The notes under the pieces are model-generated. The model saw only the letters and a list, made by a program, of their open reading frames with translations, had not been told where the DNA came from and searched no databases. From the NCBI RefSeq assembly GCF_900103585.1, contig NZ_FNHV01000026.1, positions 1 through 64,000 on the forward strand: a stretch of 64,000 nt of DNA, read 5' to 3'. Positions 8,299 through 16,682 of this stretch are shown piece after piece. This DNA comes from Streptomyces sp. cf386 (lineage in GTDB: Bacteria > Actinomycetota > Actinomycetes > Streptomycetales > Streptomycetaceae). Each line of letters opens with the position of its first letter. The stretch's first letter is position 1. The position numbers were made by a program, and so were the translations under genes.

Positions 8299-10014
8299 AT
8301 GTCAGCTGACGTCGTTCCGGCGAGCTCCGTGACAGGACCGGACCGCCATGGTTCCCGGACGGCGGGCGAAGCCGGGTCCACGCACGAAGCCGTCGTTCCG
8401 GCCGAGGCCGTGGCTCCGCTCATGCGTGGGATCGGCGTGCTGCTGCGGCTCACCGAGGCTGACGGAACGCTGAGTCTGAGCGGGCTGGAGCGGGCCACCG
8501 GCCTGGTCCGCTCCACGGTGGACCGGATCACCGCGACCCTCGCGCAGATGGGCTACGTACGCCTGGACGGCAGGGACGCCATCCTGGCCCCCCGGCTGAT
8601 GGAACTGGGCAACGCGTATCTCTCGGCGCTGCGGCTGCCCCGTCTGCTCAACGCCCACGCCGACGCCCTCGCGGACGAACTGGACGAGTCGGTGTCGCTC
8701 GCGGTGGGCGACGGCGACGGCATCCGCTTCATTCACCAGGCGACCCGTCGCCGGGCGATGTCGCTGAGTTTCCGCATCGGCGACCTGCTGCCCGCCGAGC
8801 GGACCGCGCCCGGTCCGCTGTTCGCGGCGGAGTGGGGGGAGCGGGAGTGGGCGCGGTGGCGGGAGCGCAGGGCGGCAGATCCTCACGACCACCGGTTTCC
8901 GGCCGTACCGCCGCGCACGGACGGACCGCCCGACGAGGACTTCGAGACCCGCACCCGTGAGGCACGCCTGACGGGCTGGGCCCTGGACGACCAGCTCATC
9001 GAGCCCGGCTTGGTCGCAGTCTCCATACCGGTCCGCGAGGTACGCACTACCGGTATCGCCTGTGTCGCCAGCGTCGTGAGCCACACCAGCCGACACACCG
9101 CGGCCTCGCTCCGCGACACGCTGATGCCCCGGCTGCGGGCGACCGTGGACGCGATGGAACGGGAGCTGCTCGAAGCCCCCGAGCCCGAAGGCCGGCACGC
9201 CCCGTCGGATCTCGCCGTGTGGACCGGAGCCTCCAAGCAGGAACTGGGCCGGGATTTCATCGAGTCTCTCGCACGGGGGCTGACCGTTCTCACGGCCTTC
9301 GGGGAAGACCGGGCCGAACTGACCCTCAGTGAGGTGGCACAGGTCACAGGACTGGCGCGGGCCACCGCCCGACGGGCGCTCATCACCCTCGAACACCTCG
9401 GCTACGTCACCGCGCGCGACCGCACATTCAGCCCCACCCCACGCGTCCTCGCGCTCGGGTTCCCTCCCCTGTCCCGTACGACGCTCTCCCGCATCGCCCA
9501 ACCGCACCTCACCGAACTCGCCGGACAGGTCCGCGACTCGACGTCCTTGGGAGTGCTCGCGGGGGAGGACATCCAGTTCACGGCCCACGTCCCCATCAGC
9601 CGGATCATGAGCGCGAACGTCACGGTGGGCACCCGCCTGCCGGCGCCGGCGACCTCTTTGGGCCGCGTCATCCTGGCGGACCTCCAGCCGGCCGAACGCC
9701 CGCTGAACCTGCGCAAGCTGACCGCGCGCACGACCACGGACCCCGCTGATCTGGCGGCGATCCTGGAGCAGGTCCGTCAGGCGGGCTACTCGTTGGTCGA
9801 CGAGGAACTGGAGGAAGGTCTGCGGTCGATCGCTGTCCCCGTGCGCGACCGCACGGGCCGGGTCGTCGCGGCCGTGAGCGTGGCGATGCACACCACCCGA
9901 CGGACCCCCGGGCAGTGCGTGGCGGACGTCCTCCCCCACCTGCGCGACACAGCCGCACGGATCGAGGCGGAGCTGCACATCGCGGGACGCTTCGCCCGGA
10001 TTTCGCCGGTGTGA
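8299..10014 (+). CDS. tandem IclR regulator (two IclR units in one chain)
   Basis: 571 residues, about twice the usual IclR length. Unit 1 has a winged-helix region near residues 35-95 (LSLSGLERATGLVRSTVDRI) and an effector domain to about 285 (LTGWALDDQLIEPGLVAVSI). Unit 2 begins near residue 319 (DFIESLARGLTVLTAFGED), has a second HTH (LTLSEVAQVTGLARATARRA) and a complete effector domain ending RIEAELHIAGRF. The start at 8299 is the first ATG before unit 1, with GGAG nearby; longer readings would run into the TetR gene. Unit 2 resembles the separate IclR protein encoded convergently at 10058-10840. A single chain with two DNA-binding and two ligand domains could act as a built-in dimer. Ligand and targets are unknown. 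Confidence 0.88.
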   Translation: MSADVVPASSVTGPDRHGSRTAGEAGSTHEAVVPAEAVAPLMRGIGVLLRLTEADGTLSLSGLERATGLVRSTVDRITATLAQMGYVRLDGRDAILAPRLMELGNAYLSALRLPRLLNAHADALADELDESVSLAVGDGDGIRFIHQATRRRAMSLSFRIGDLLPAERTAPGPLFAAEWGEREWARWRERRAADPHDHRFPAVPPRTDGPPDEDFETRTREARLTGWALDDQLIEPGLVAVSIPVREVRTTGIACVASVVSHTSRHTAASLRDTLMPRLRATVDAMERELLEAPEPEGRHAPSDLAVWTGASKQELGRDFIESLARGLTVLTAFGEDRAELTLSEVAQVTGLARATARRALITLEHLGYVTARDRTFSPTPRVLALGFPPLSRTTLSRIAQPHLTELAGQVRDSTSLGVLAGEDIQFTAHVPISRIMSANVTVGTRLPAPATSLGRVILADLQPAERPLNLRKLTARTTTDPADLAAILEQVRQAGYSLVDEELEEGLRSIAVPVRDRTGRVVAAVSVAMHTTRRTPGQCVADVLPHLRDTAARIEAELHIAGRFARISPV

Positions 10015-10057
10015 GGGGCGCACTCGTTCCCGGGCTCACGAGGACGTCCGCCGGCAC

Positions 10058-10840
10058 CTAGCCGACGACGTGCAGCTCGGCCTCTATGCGGGCGGCGGTG
10101 GCCAGGAGCGGGGGCAGCAGCGTGCGGCGGACCGAGACGGCGTCTCCCCGTCGCACATGCGTGGACAGGTTGACGCCGGCGACCACCTGCCCGGCCTCGC
10201 TGCGGATGGGCGCGCCGATGGAGATGAGCCCCTCCTCGAGTTCCTGGTCCACCAGGCACCACCCCTGTGCCCGCACCTTGTGCAGTTCGGCGAGGAGCGC
10301 TTCCCGTGAGGTGATGGTGCGGCCGGTGAGCGGGCGCAGAAATACCTTGTCCACGTAGGTCCGCAGCCGTGCGTCGTCGAGGTGTGCGAGGAGTACCCGG
10401 CCCAGGGAGGTGGCGTGGGCGGGCAGCCGGGTGCCGATGCTGATGGACACCGACATGATCCTCCGGGTGGGCACCCGGCTGACGTACACCACGTCGTCGC
10501 CGTCGAGCACCGCCACCGACGAGGACTCGTGGACCTCGGCGACCAGCTGTTCCAGGTGGGGCAGGGCGATCTCCGCGAGGGACAGACTGGACAGGTAGGC
10601 GTAGCCCAGCTCCAGGACGCGGGGGGTCAGGCGGAAGTGCCGGCCGTCCGCGGCCACGGCCATGTACCCGAGGTCGGCCAGCGTCAGCACGAAGCGCCGG
10701 GCGGTGGCGCGGCTCATGGTGGTGGCCTTGGCGATCTCCGCGAGGGTCATCTCGGGTGTGTCGGCACTGAACGCACGGATGACGGCAATACCTCGTTCAA
10801 GCGATTGCACGAAGTACCGGCCGAGTTCGTTGTCATTCAT
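10058..10840 (-). CDS. IclR-family regulator, PcaR/PobR-like
   Basis: 260 residues. The opening YFVQSLERGIAVIRAFSADT and the HTH LAEIAKATTMSRATARRFVL are typical of the PcaR/PobR branch of IclR proteins. The effector domain includes RIMSVSISIGTRLPAHATSL and GWCLVDQELEEGLISIGAPI. That branch often senses aromatic acids. It is the last gene of the ABC importer operon, 55 bp after the ATPase gene, and probably controls that operon. The start codon lies in the last of three 14-bp repeats. The good ribosome site (AGGAG, 10878-10882) stands before the first repeat, not before this ATG. Confidence 0.92.
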   Translation of the reverse strand: MNDNELGRYFVQSLERGIAVIRAFSADTPEMTLAEIAKATTMSRATARRFVLTLADLGYMAVAADGRHFRLTPRVLELGYAYLSSLSLAEIALPHLEQLVAEVHESSSVAVLDGDDVVYVSRVPTRRIMSVSISIGTRLPAHATSLGRVLLAHLDDARLRTYVDKVFLRPLTGRTITSREALLAELHKVRAQGWCLVDQELEEGLISIGAPIRSEAGQVVAGVNLSTHVRRGDAVSVRRTLLPPLLATAARIEAELHVVG

Positions 10841-10872
10841 GCGCTGTCACTCATGCGCTGTCATTCATGCGT
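10831..10872 (-). repeat. three 14-bp tandem repeats forming coupled mini-frames at the IclR start
   Basis: TGTCATTCATGCGC (10831-10844), TGTCACTCATGCGC (10845-10858) and TGTCATTCATGCGT (10859-10872) are head-to-tail copies. On the minus strand each copy carries an ATG. The first two open five-codon frames (MNDSA, MSDSA) that end in a TGA overlapping the next ATG as ATGA. The last ATG (10840) is the IclR start (MNDNEL). The AGGAG ribosome site lies 9 nt before the first ATG (10868). IclR translation may thus depend on reinitiation through the mini-frames. Confidence 0.85.
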
Positions 10873-10895
10873 GGCGACTCCTGCGTCGGGGTGTC

Positions 10896-11729
10896 CTACG
10901 ACTCGGTCTTCTGCAGGGCGAGGTCACCGCCGCGGTCGGAGACCGGCGTTTCCGTATCGCCGTTGTGGTGTTTGGCCCGCTGGATCTGTTCGTAGACGTG
11001 GGCGCGTAGTTCGGCGAAACGGGTGCTGGAGCGGGTGTGCAACTGGTCGCGTTCGTCGGGGAGGTCGATGGTCAGGTCCTCCTGCACCACGGTCGGTGAG
11101 GTGGACAGGATGATGGTGCGCTGGCCGAGGTAGACGGCTTCGTCGATGTCGTGGGTGACGAACAGGACGGTGACGCCCAGCTCGTGCCACAGCCGGCGGA
11201 TGAGGTCCTCCAGTTCGGCGCGGGTCTGCGCGTCGACGGCGGCGAAGGGCTCGTCCATGAGGAGTACCTTCGGTTCGAAGGCGACGGCGCGTGCGATGGC
11301 GACGCGCTGCTGCATGCCGCCGGACAGCTGCCACGGGTAGGCCTGGTGGGCGTCGGCGAGCCCGACCACCTCCAGCGCGTGGTCGACGAGTTCCTTCTCC
11401 CGCGTCTTGCCGAGCTTCTTGCGGCGCAGCGGCAGGGCGACGTTGTCGCGGACGTTCATCCAGGCGAACAGGGACCGGCCGTACTCCTGGAAGACGACCG
11501 CCATGTCGGCCGGGGGCCCGTCCACCGGGCGGCCGTCCAGGCGTACTTCGCCGCTGGTCGGGGTGAGCAGTCCCGCCATGCACTTCAGCAGGGTGGTCTT
11601 GCCGCATCCGGACGGGCCGACCAGGCACACGAGTTCGCCGGCGCCGATGTGAAAGGTCAGGTTCCGCAGTGCTTCGACGTTGCGGTTCCGGCCGGTGTAG
11701 ATCTTCTGCAGGTTGCGTACGTCGAGCAT
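10896..11729 (-). CDS. ABC transporter ATPase, SsuB/TauB type
   Basis: 277 residues with a complete nucleotide-binding domain: Walker A GPSGCGKTT near residue 39, Q-loop VVFQEY, signature LSGGMQQR, Walker B VLLMDEPF and the switch histidine VTHD. The family couples to SsuC/TauC-type permeases for sulfonates, taurine, nitrate or related small anions. It lies 13 bp downstream of the second permease gene in one operon. The last ~40 residues are charged and not conserved in the family. It would sit on the inner face of the membrane. Confidence 0.92.
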   Translation of the reverse strand: MLDVRNLQKIYTGRNRNVEALRNLTFHIGAGELVCLVGPSGCGKTTLLKCMAGLLTPTSGEVRLDGRPVDGPPADMAVVFQEYGRSLFAWMNVRDNVALPLRRKKLGKTREKELVDHALEVVGLADAHQAYPWQLSGGMQQRVAIARAVAFEPKVLLMDEPFAAVDAQTRAELEDLIRRLWHELGVTVLFVTHDIDEAVYLGQRTIILSTSPTVVQEDLTIDLPDERDQLHTRSSTRFAELRAHVYEQIQRAKHHNGDTETPVSDRGGDLALQKTES

Positions 11730-11742
11730 CGACGTCTCCTTG

Positions 11743-12528
11743 TCAGGGGTTGCGCTGGGCCCGGCGCAGGCCGTGGTACCAGGCCAGGACTCGCATCTCG
11801 GCGAGGCGGAAGAGCAGGGAGAGGGCGAACCCGAGCAGGCCGAGCAGCAGGACGCCGCTCCACATCTCGGGGATGGCGAAGGACCGCTGGAACTGCACGA
11901 TGGTGAAGCCGAGCCCGTTGCTGGCGGCGAACATTTCGCTGATGACCATGAGGATGATCGCGATGGACAGGGCCTGGCGCATGCCGGTGACGATCTGCGG
12001 GCTGGCCGAGCGCAGCACCAGATGCCACAGGCGGGAGGGGCCGGTGATGCCGTAGGAGCGGCAGGTGTCGCTGAGCACCTCGTCGACGGCGCGGACGCCT
12101 TCGACGGTGTTGAGCAGGATCGGCCACATGCAGCCGCTGACGATGACGATCACCTTCATGGTGTCGCCGATGCCCGCGAACAGCATGATCACGGGCACGA
12201 GCACCGGAGGCGGGATGGCCCGGAAGAGTTCCAGGACCGGCTCCAGGACGTCGCGCACGCCGCGGTGCATGCCGACCACCAGGCCGAGCCCGACACCGAC
12301 GGCGACGGCGAGGACATAGCCGACGAGCAGGCGGACGAGGCTGGGGACGACGTCCGAGGCCAGCCGTTCGCCGGTCCATACGTCCCCGAACCTGCCGAGG
12401 ATGGTGGACAGCGGGGGGACGTAGAAGTCGGTGCTGCCCGCGGTGGCGAACCACCACACGGCGAACAGGACCGCGGGCAGGCCCAGGACCAGCCCGGTCC
12501 GCCGGGCCAGTGTGAGGACGGTGGTCAC
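11743..12528 (-). CDS. ABC transporter permease, SsuC-like (second)
   Basis: 261 residues and about six membrane helices, with the coupling-helix region near DTCRSYGITGPSRLWHLVLR (EAA-like loop). The start is the GTG at 12528, which overlaps the TGA of the preceding permease gene as GTGA and is preceded by GGGAGG. The frame is open much further upstream but would overlap the other permease. With the neighbouring permease it would form a heterodimeric membrane channel. Confidence 0.9.
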   Translation of the reverse strand: MTTVLTLARRTGLVLGLPAVLFAVWWFATAGSTDFYVPPLSTILGRFGDVWTGERLASDVVPSLVRLLVGYVLAVAVGVGLGLVVGMHRGVRDVLEPVLELFRAIPPPVLVPVIMLFAGIGDTMKVIVIVSGCMWPILLNTVEGVRAVDEVLSDTCRSYGITGPSRLWHLVLRSASPQIVTGMRQALSIAIILMVISEMFAASNGLGFTIVQFQRSFAIPEMWSGVLLLGLLGFALSLLFRLAEMRVLAWYHGLRRAQRNP

Positions 12529-13391
12529 TGTGCCTCCCTGCGCATCGATTGGTGCCAGTGCAGTGCCCGCCGCTCGACCGCCCGCGCCACCAGGTTGACG
12601 GCGACTCCGAGGAGTCCGGTGACCAGGACCAGGGCGTAGACCCGGGGCACGGCGCCGGAGGTCTGGGCGACGGCGAGCTGGTTGCCGAGGCCGGGTGCGC
12701 CGATGACGAGTTCGGCGGTGATCGCAAGGACCAGTGCCACGGTCGCGGCCAGCCGCACACCGGTCATCACGTACGGCAGGGCGGTGGGCCACAGGACGTA
12801 CCGCACCCGCCCCCACCTGCCCATCCGGTAACTGCGGGCGGTGTCCTCGGCGACCGGGTCGACGTCCTGGGTGCCGGCCAGTACCTGCACGAGGACCTGC
12901 CAGAAGGAGGCGTACACGACCAGCAGCAGCTTCGACTCCAGGTCGGTGCCGTACAGCAGCACCGCGACCGGGATGAGGGCTACCGACGGGATCGGCCGCA
13001 GGAACTCGATGGTGGAGGCGGTCACCGCCCGCAGCACCGGCACCGATCCGATCACCACGCCGGCCACCACTCCGGCCACCACGGCGATGACCAGGCCCAG
13101 GCCCCAGCCGGTGAGGGTGTCGCCGAGCGCGGTCCAGAACGCGCCTTCGCCGAGCATCTGCCACAGGGCCCGGCCCATCTCGGAGGCGGGCGGCAGGTAG
13201 TCGGCGGAGACGACACCGGTGTGCGGCAGTACTTCGAGCAGCACCACCAGTCCGGCCAGGCCCGCCAGTCCCCGCAGCGGGGTGCGCGCTGCGTCCAGAG
13301 CACGCCGGATGGGGCCGCCGCCCGGCCCGCCGGGACCGGCAGCGGTCCCGGCGGGCTTCGTCAGTACAGGGGTAGTCCCGGTCGCGCTCAT
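12525..13391 (-). CDS. ABC transporter permease, SsuC-like (first)
   Basis: 288 residues. A glycine/proline-rich N-terminal tail (about 30 residues) precedes six predicted helices. The coupling loop reads DTARSYRMGRWGRVRYVLWP, the counterpart of the loop in the next permease. The ATG overlaps the stop of the binding-protein gene by 4 nt (ATGA), so translation is coupled. Two different permeases rather than one homodimer is less usual for the sulfonate/nitrate class. Confidence 0.9.
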   Translation of the reverse strand: MSATGTTPVLTKPAGTAAGPGGPGGGPIRRALDAARTPLRGLAGLAGLVVLLEVLPHTGVVSADYLPPASEMGRALWQMLGEGAFWTALGDTLTGWGLGLVIAVVAGVVAGVVIGSVPVLRAVTASTIEFLRPIPSVALIPVAVLLYGTDLESKLLLVVYASFWQVLVQVLAGTQDVDPVAEDTARSYRMGRWGRVRYVLWPTALPYVMTGVRLAATVALVLAITAELVIGAPGLGNQLAVAQTSGAVPRVYALVLVTGLLGVAVNLVARAVERRALHWHQSMRREAQ

Positions 13392-14362
13392 GAGAACAGG
13401 GCGTCCAGGTCGGGCTTCTTGCCGCCGAAGATGCCGTCCTGCGCGCCGAGTTCGGCCAGCTTCTCCAAGGAGGCCATGTCGTACTCGGCCGGCCAGGTCG
13501 GCAGCGTCAGGCTCTTCAGCACCTCACCGTCGATCTTGGTGTAGGTAGTGATGACCTGGCGTGCCTCGCCGGGGTGTTCGGAGGCGTACTTCAGCGACTC
13601 GGTCACCGCCTCGGTGAACTTCTTCACCAGCTCGGGGTTCTCCTGGGCCAGTTTGGCGGAGGCGAAGTACGTCGCGATGGTGAGGTTCGGGTCGGTCTCG
13701 GCGAACGGCGACGCCACCACGCGGGCGCCCTGGCCCTTGGCGATGGTCAGCGCGGGCTCGCCCACCCATGCGGCGTCGACCTGACCTCCGTCCAGCGCGG
13801 CTGGCATCTGGTCGAACGGCATCTCGACGAACTTGACCTTCGACGGGTCGCCGCCGTCCTTGCGCACCACCTCACGGACCGTGGTGTCCCCGATGTTCTG
13901 CAAGGTGTTGACCGCCACCGTCTTGCCGACGAGGTCCTTGGCCGACTTGACGGCGCTGTCCTTCTTGACGGCCACTCCGCTGATGTCCTTGGCGGTGTCA
14001 CCGGTGGAGGCGGTCCCGTTCACCACGGACTTGATCGGCACGCCCTTGGTCTGGGCGATCATCAGCGAGGTGACGTTGCTGAACCCGAACTGGAACTGAC
14101 CGCTGACCACCCCGGGGATGATGGCGGCCCCGCCCTGGGCGGCCTCCATCTTCAGGTCGATCCCCCGACTGCTGAAGAACCCCTTCTCCTTCCCCAGATA
14201 CAGCGGTGCCACATCGACGATCGGGATGATCCCGACCTTGACCTCGGTGGTCTTGCCACCGTCGGACGACGAGGCACCGGTCGCGGACGAAGAAGATCCG
14301 CATCCGGCCGCTCCCGCGACCGTCAGCACCGCTACGGCAAGCCCTAGAACGCGCCTTCGCAT
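13388..14362 (-). CDS. ABC substrate-binding lipoprotein (SsuA/NMT1-like)
   Basis: 324 residues from the ATG at 14362, which has AGGAGG six bases upstream. The longer frame to 14404 lacks such a site and would cover a candidate operator. A lipoprotein signal is clear: MRRRVLGLAV, then LTVAGAAGC with Cys21 as lipidated residue, then a serine-rich linker. The mature part (VKVGIIPIVDVAPLYLGKEK) is the NMT1/SsuA-like fold that binds sulfonates, nitrate, pyrimidine precursors or aromatic acids. It is the first gene of the importer operon. The substrate is unknown; the PcaR-like regulator in the operon hints at an aromatic acid. Confidence 0.9.
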   Translation of the reverse strand: MRRRVLGLAVAVLTVAGAAGCGSSSSATGASSSDGGKTTEVKVGIIPIVDVAPLYLGKEKGFFSSRGIDLKMEAAQGGAAIIPGVVSGQFQFGFSNVTSLMIAQTKGVPIKSVVNGTASTGDTAKDISGVAVKKDSAVKSAKDLVGKTVAVNTLQNIGDTTVREVVRKDGGDPSKVKFVEMPFDQMPAALDGGQVDAAWVGEPALTIAKGQGARVVASPFAETDPNLTIATYFASAKLAQENPELVKKFTEAVTESLKYASEHPGEARQVITTYTKIDGEVLKSLTLPTWPAEYDMASLEKLAELGAQDGIFGGKKPDLDALFS

Positions 14363-14388
14363 AGGGGCCCTCCTACAGGGGCAGTGAG

Positions 14389-14404
14389 TGTTCGCAATGC
14401 GCAC
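14389..14404. promoter_or_regulatory. candidate IclR operator upstream of the importer operon
   Basis: The plus strand reads GTTCGCAATGCGCAC around a CGCA-A-TGCG dyad (14393-14401). It lies about 30-40 bp upstream of the lipoprotein start. IclR proteins of the PcaR/PobR type bind short dyads of this kind. Assignment to the operon's own regulator is inference. Confidence 0.4.
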
Positions 14405-14755
14405 TTAATTCCGTGTGCCGAACAAGGCAAGCGGAGGCTATTTCCCTGCCTGGTGCGCGTCAATAGGTGGCACCGGGGCACTTTCGCCGCCAGACCCTGC
14501 CACCTCTCCGCCACCACCTGGCACGCCCTCGGTCGGGGCACCGGGCAGGACTGCGACCAGGATGAGCCGCTGAGGACGACCGGGGCGTCGACGGCTCCGC
14601 CGACACCGCGACGGACCAGACCGGCCGGGCATGACCTGTGACGGCATCGCGGCGGACGCCTCACCGACCCCATTCCCGGCAGCACCACCGCCCCGCCCGT
14701 CAGGGCAGCGGCCGTCAGGAATCATCCTTCGCCGAGAGAAAGGCTGGAGAGGCCC
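14405..14755. other. gene-free stretch
   Basis: About 350 bp with no open frame that looks coding on either strand and no repeat or strong hairpin recognised. The left edge should contain the promoter of the importer operon, on the minus strand. A ribosome-site-like GGAGAGG lies at its right end, before the decayed dehydrogenase start at 14756. Confidence 0.5.
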
Positions 14756-15222
14756 ATGGCACACGCTCCATGGCGTTTCAAGGGCGGGGAGATTGAGGCC
14801 GCGCGGCGGCCGGAGGGCCGGTTTCGCCATCGATAACGGCAAACGGCAAATACGGCGCCATCCGCCGACTCGCCCCCACGGTGGGCGCGACGCCGATCAT
14901 CCCCGTCGATCCAGGTGCGCATCCGCGCATACGCTCTCCTCTTCGACGCCGACGGCGCGCTCGACCCGACCTCCGACGTCTTCGCGGCGACAGAGGCAGA
15001 GGCCGGAGAGCGGGCACCGAGGTCACGTTCGGCTTCGCAGGCATGACGGCGCCCCGCGCGCGGCCACGGCCGCCCCAGCGCCCGACGGGCTCCGGGCGTC
15101 GGCCGACGTCACACCGGAGCCGATCGCCGCCGACTGCACCACGGGCTTCACCCCCTGGTCAACGGCTTGCGCAGCCACCGCAGTTCCATGCCCGTGCACG
15201 CGGAGCAGCCCATTGGCGTGAC
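14756..15222 (+). pseudogene. zinc alcohol dehydrogenase ghost
   Basis: Fragments in different frames line up with the intact dehydrogenase at 6126. RRLAPTVGATPIIPVDP matches its RLARMVGAAPIIVVDP; TFGFAGMTAPRARATAA matches FDFAGVPAARAQATAA; VTPEPIAAD matches LTPEPITIGD. A short ATG frame at 14756 (MAHAPWRFKGGEIEAARRPE), with GGAGAGG before it, could be the old N-terminus; it stops at 14836. Several frameshifts and at least one internal deletion are required. It is clearly non-functional and represents a second, lost family member. Confidence 0.65.
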
Positions 15223-15320
15223 GTCCGCCGGGCACAGGTGCCCGCCCTCTCAACCCGAACCCTCCGACCCCGGGGGCGGGGACCTTTCAGCCACACGAAA
15301 ATCGGGCGGTGCTGGAGGTA

Positions 15321-15348
15321 TTGACGCTTCCTATGGGGTCCCTATCAT
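15321..15348 (+). promoter_or_regulatory. possible sigma-70-type promoter for the GH62 gene
   Basis: TTGACG (15321-15326), a 16-bp gap, then TATCAT (15343-15348) match a housekeeping promoter well. They lie about 200 bp upstream of the GH62 start at 15550. The rest of the 327-bp gap after the dehydrogenase ghost shows no gene. Confidence 0.4.
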
Positions 15349-15549
15349 CCAAGATATCCGATAAGTCGACAGACGTTCGTGATGCCGAACAACCGCGACT
15401 TATGCGGCGTACGCACACCCCGCAGACCAGGCATGACGACACCCGCATCATCCGTACCGGCAAGGCTCTCCCCACACGCCACGGTTCCGGACGTCGAAGA
15501 GGGCACGTGGTGTTCGTGCGGCAAGCCCCGCCCGCCCGTTGGAGCCCCC

Positions 15550-16636
15550 ATGCCCGCACTCGTGCACGGCTTACGCCGGCGCCCCTGCCGCACGGGCATG
15601 GTCTCCCTGCTCGGTCTGGCCATGTCGCTGCTCGCCTTTCCCACCCCGTTTTCCCACCCCGTCGTTCTCCGCCCCGTCCCCGCACGAACATCCGGCCGCG
15701 GCACAGCTGCCGAGCAGCTTCCGCTGGTCTTCGAGCGGCCCGCTGATCTCGCCCAAGCCCGACGCGGGCCACCCCGTCGTCGCCGTCAAGGATCCGACCG
15801 TCATCCAGGCGAACGGCAAGTGGCACGTCTTCATGACGACCCGCGAACACGGCGGGCGCCTGGAGCATGGCCTACACCAGTTTCACCGACTGGTCGCAGG
15901 CATCCTCCGCGCCGCTCACCTACTTGGACACCAATCCCGCCATCGGCACCCGGTACGCCGCCGCTCCCCAGGTCTTCTACTTCGCTCCGAAGGGCGTGTG
16001 GTACCTCGTGTACCAGACCGGCCCGCCCTCGTACTCCACGAGCACCGACCCCGGCAACCCTCGGAGCTGGTCGGCACCCAGGTCCTTCCAGTACGCCGCC
16101 CCGTCGGGCACGCTCGACTACTGGACCATCTGCGACAGCACCCTGTGCTACCTGTTCTCCGCGGACGACAACGGCCATGTGTACCGGTCGGAGACCAGCG
16201 CCGGCGAGTTCCCCGGCGGCTTCCGCAACACGCAACTCGTGCTCCAGGACTCCAAGTTCGCCCTGTTCGAGGGCGGCGCCGTCTACCGCGTCCAGGGCAC
16301 CGACACGTATCTCCTGCTCTGGGAGGCCATCGGCAGCGACGGCAGGCGGTACTACCGCTCCTTCACCGCCCGGGGCCTCACCGGGCAGTGGCAGCCGCTG
16401 GCGGCGACCGAGGCGAACCCGTTCGCCCGTGCGAACAACGTGACCTTCCCGGCCGGCGCCTGGACGCGGGACATCAGCCATGGCGAACTCATCCGCACCG
16501 GCAACGACCAGACCATGACGATCGATCCGTGCCGTCTGCAGTTCCTCTACCAGGGCATGACCCCCCGGCCAGCGGTGACTACTCCCAACTCCCCTGGCGC
16601 CTCGGGCTGTTGACCCAGATGAACAGCACCTGCTGA
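15550..16636 (+). pseudogene. GH62 alpha-L-arabinofuranosidase with three frameshifts
   Basis: A secreted arabinofuranosidase spread over three frames. A signal peptide starts at 15550 (MPALVHGLRRRPCRTG, then a hydrophobic stretch). The catalytic domain begins LPSSFRWSSSGPLISPKP in a second frame (shift near 15710). From about 15858 a third frame gives MAYTSFTDWSQAS, APQVFYFAPKGVWYLVYQT, FPGGFRNTQLVLQD and DISHGELIRTGNDQTMTIDP. A last shift near 16568 restores SGDYSQLPWRLGLL and the stop. All domain parts are present, so the gene was recently intact. The shifts fall in or near G/C runs, so sequencing error must be considered. The product would remove arabinose side chains from arabinoxylan. 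Confidence 0.8.
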
Positions 16637-16682
16637 GCCGTGCACCTCCCACATCCCGTACACCAGGAGAGCGATCACTGAT

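Noticed and set aside
13388..14404. Longer start (14404) for the binding lipoprotein
   Set aside because: The ATG at 14362 has AGGAGG at the right distance and gives a clean lipoprotein signal. The longer start would include the candidate operator and an odd N-terminal tail.
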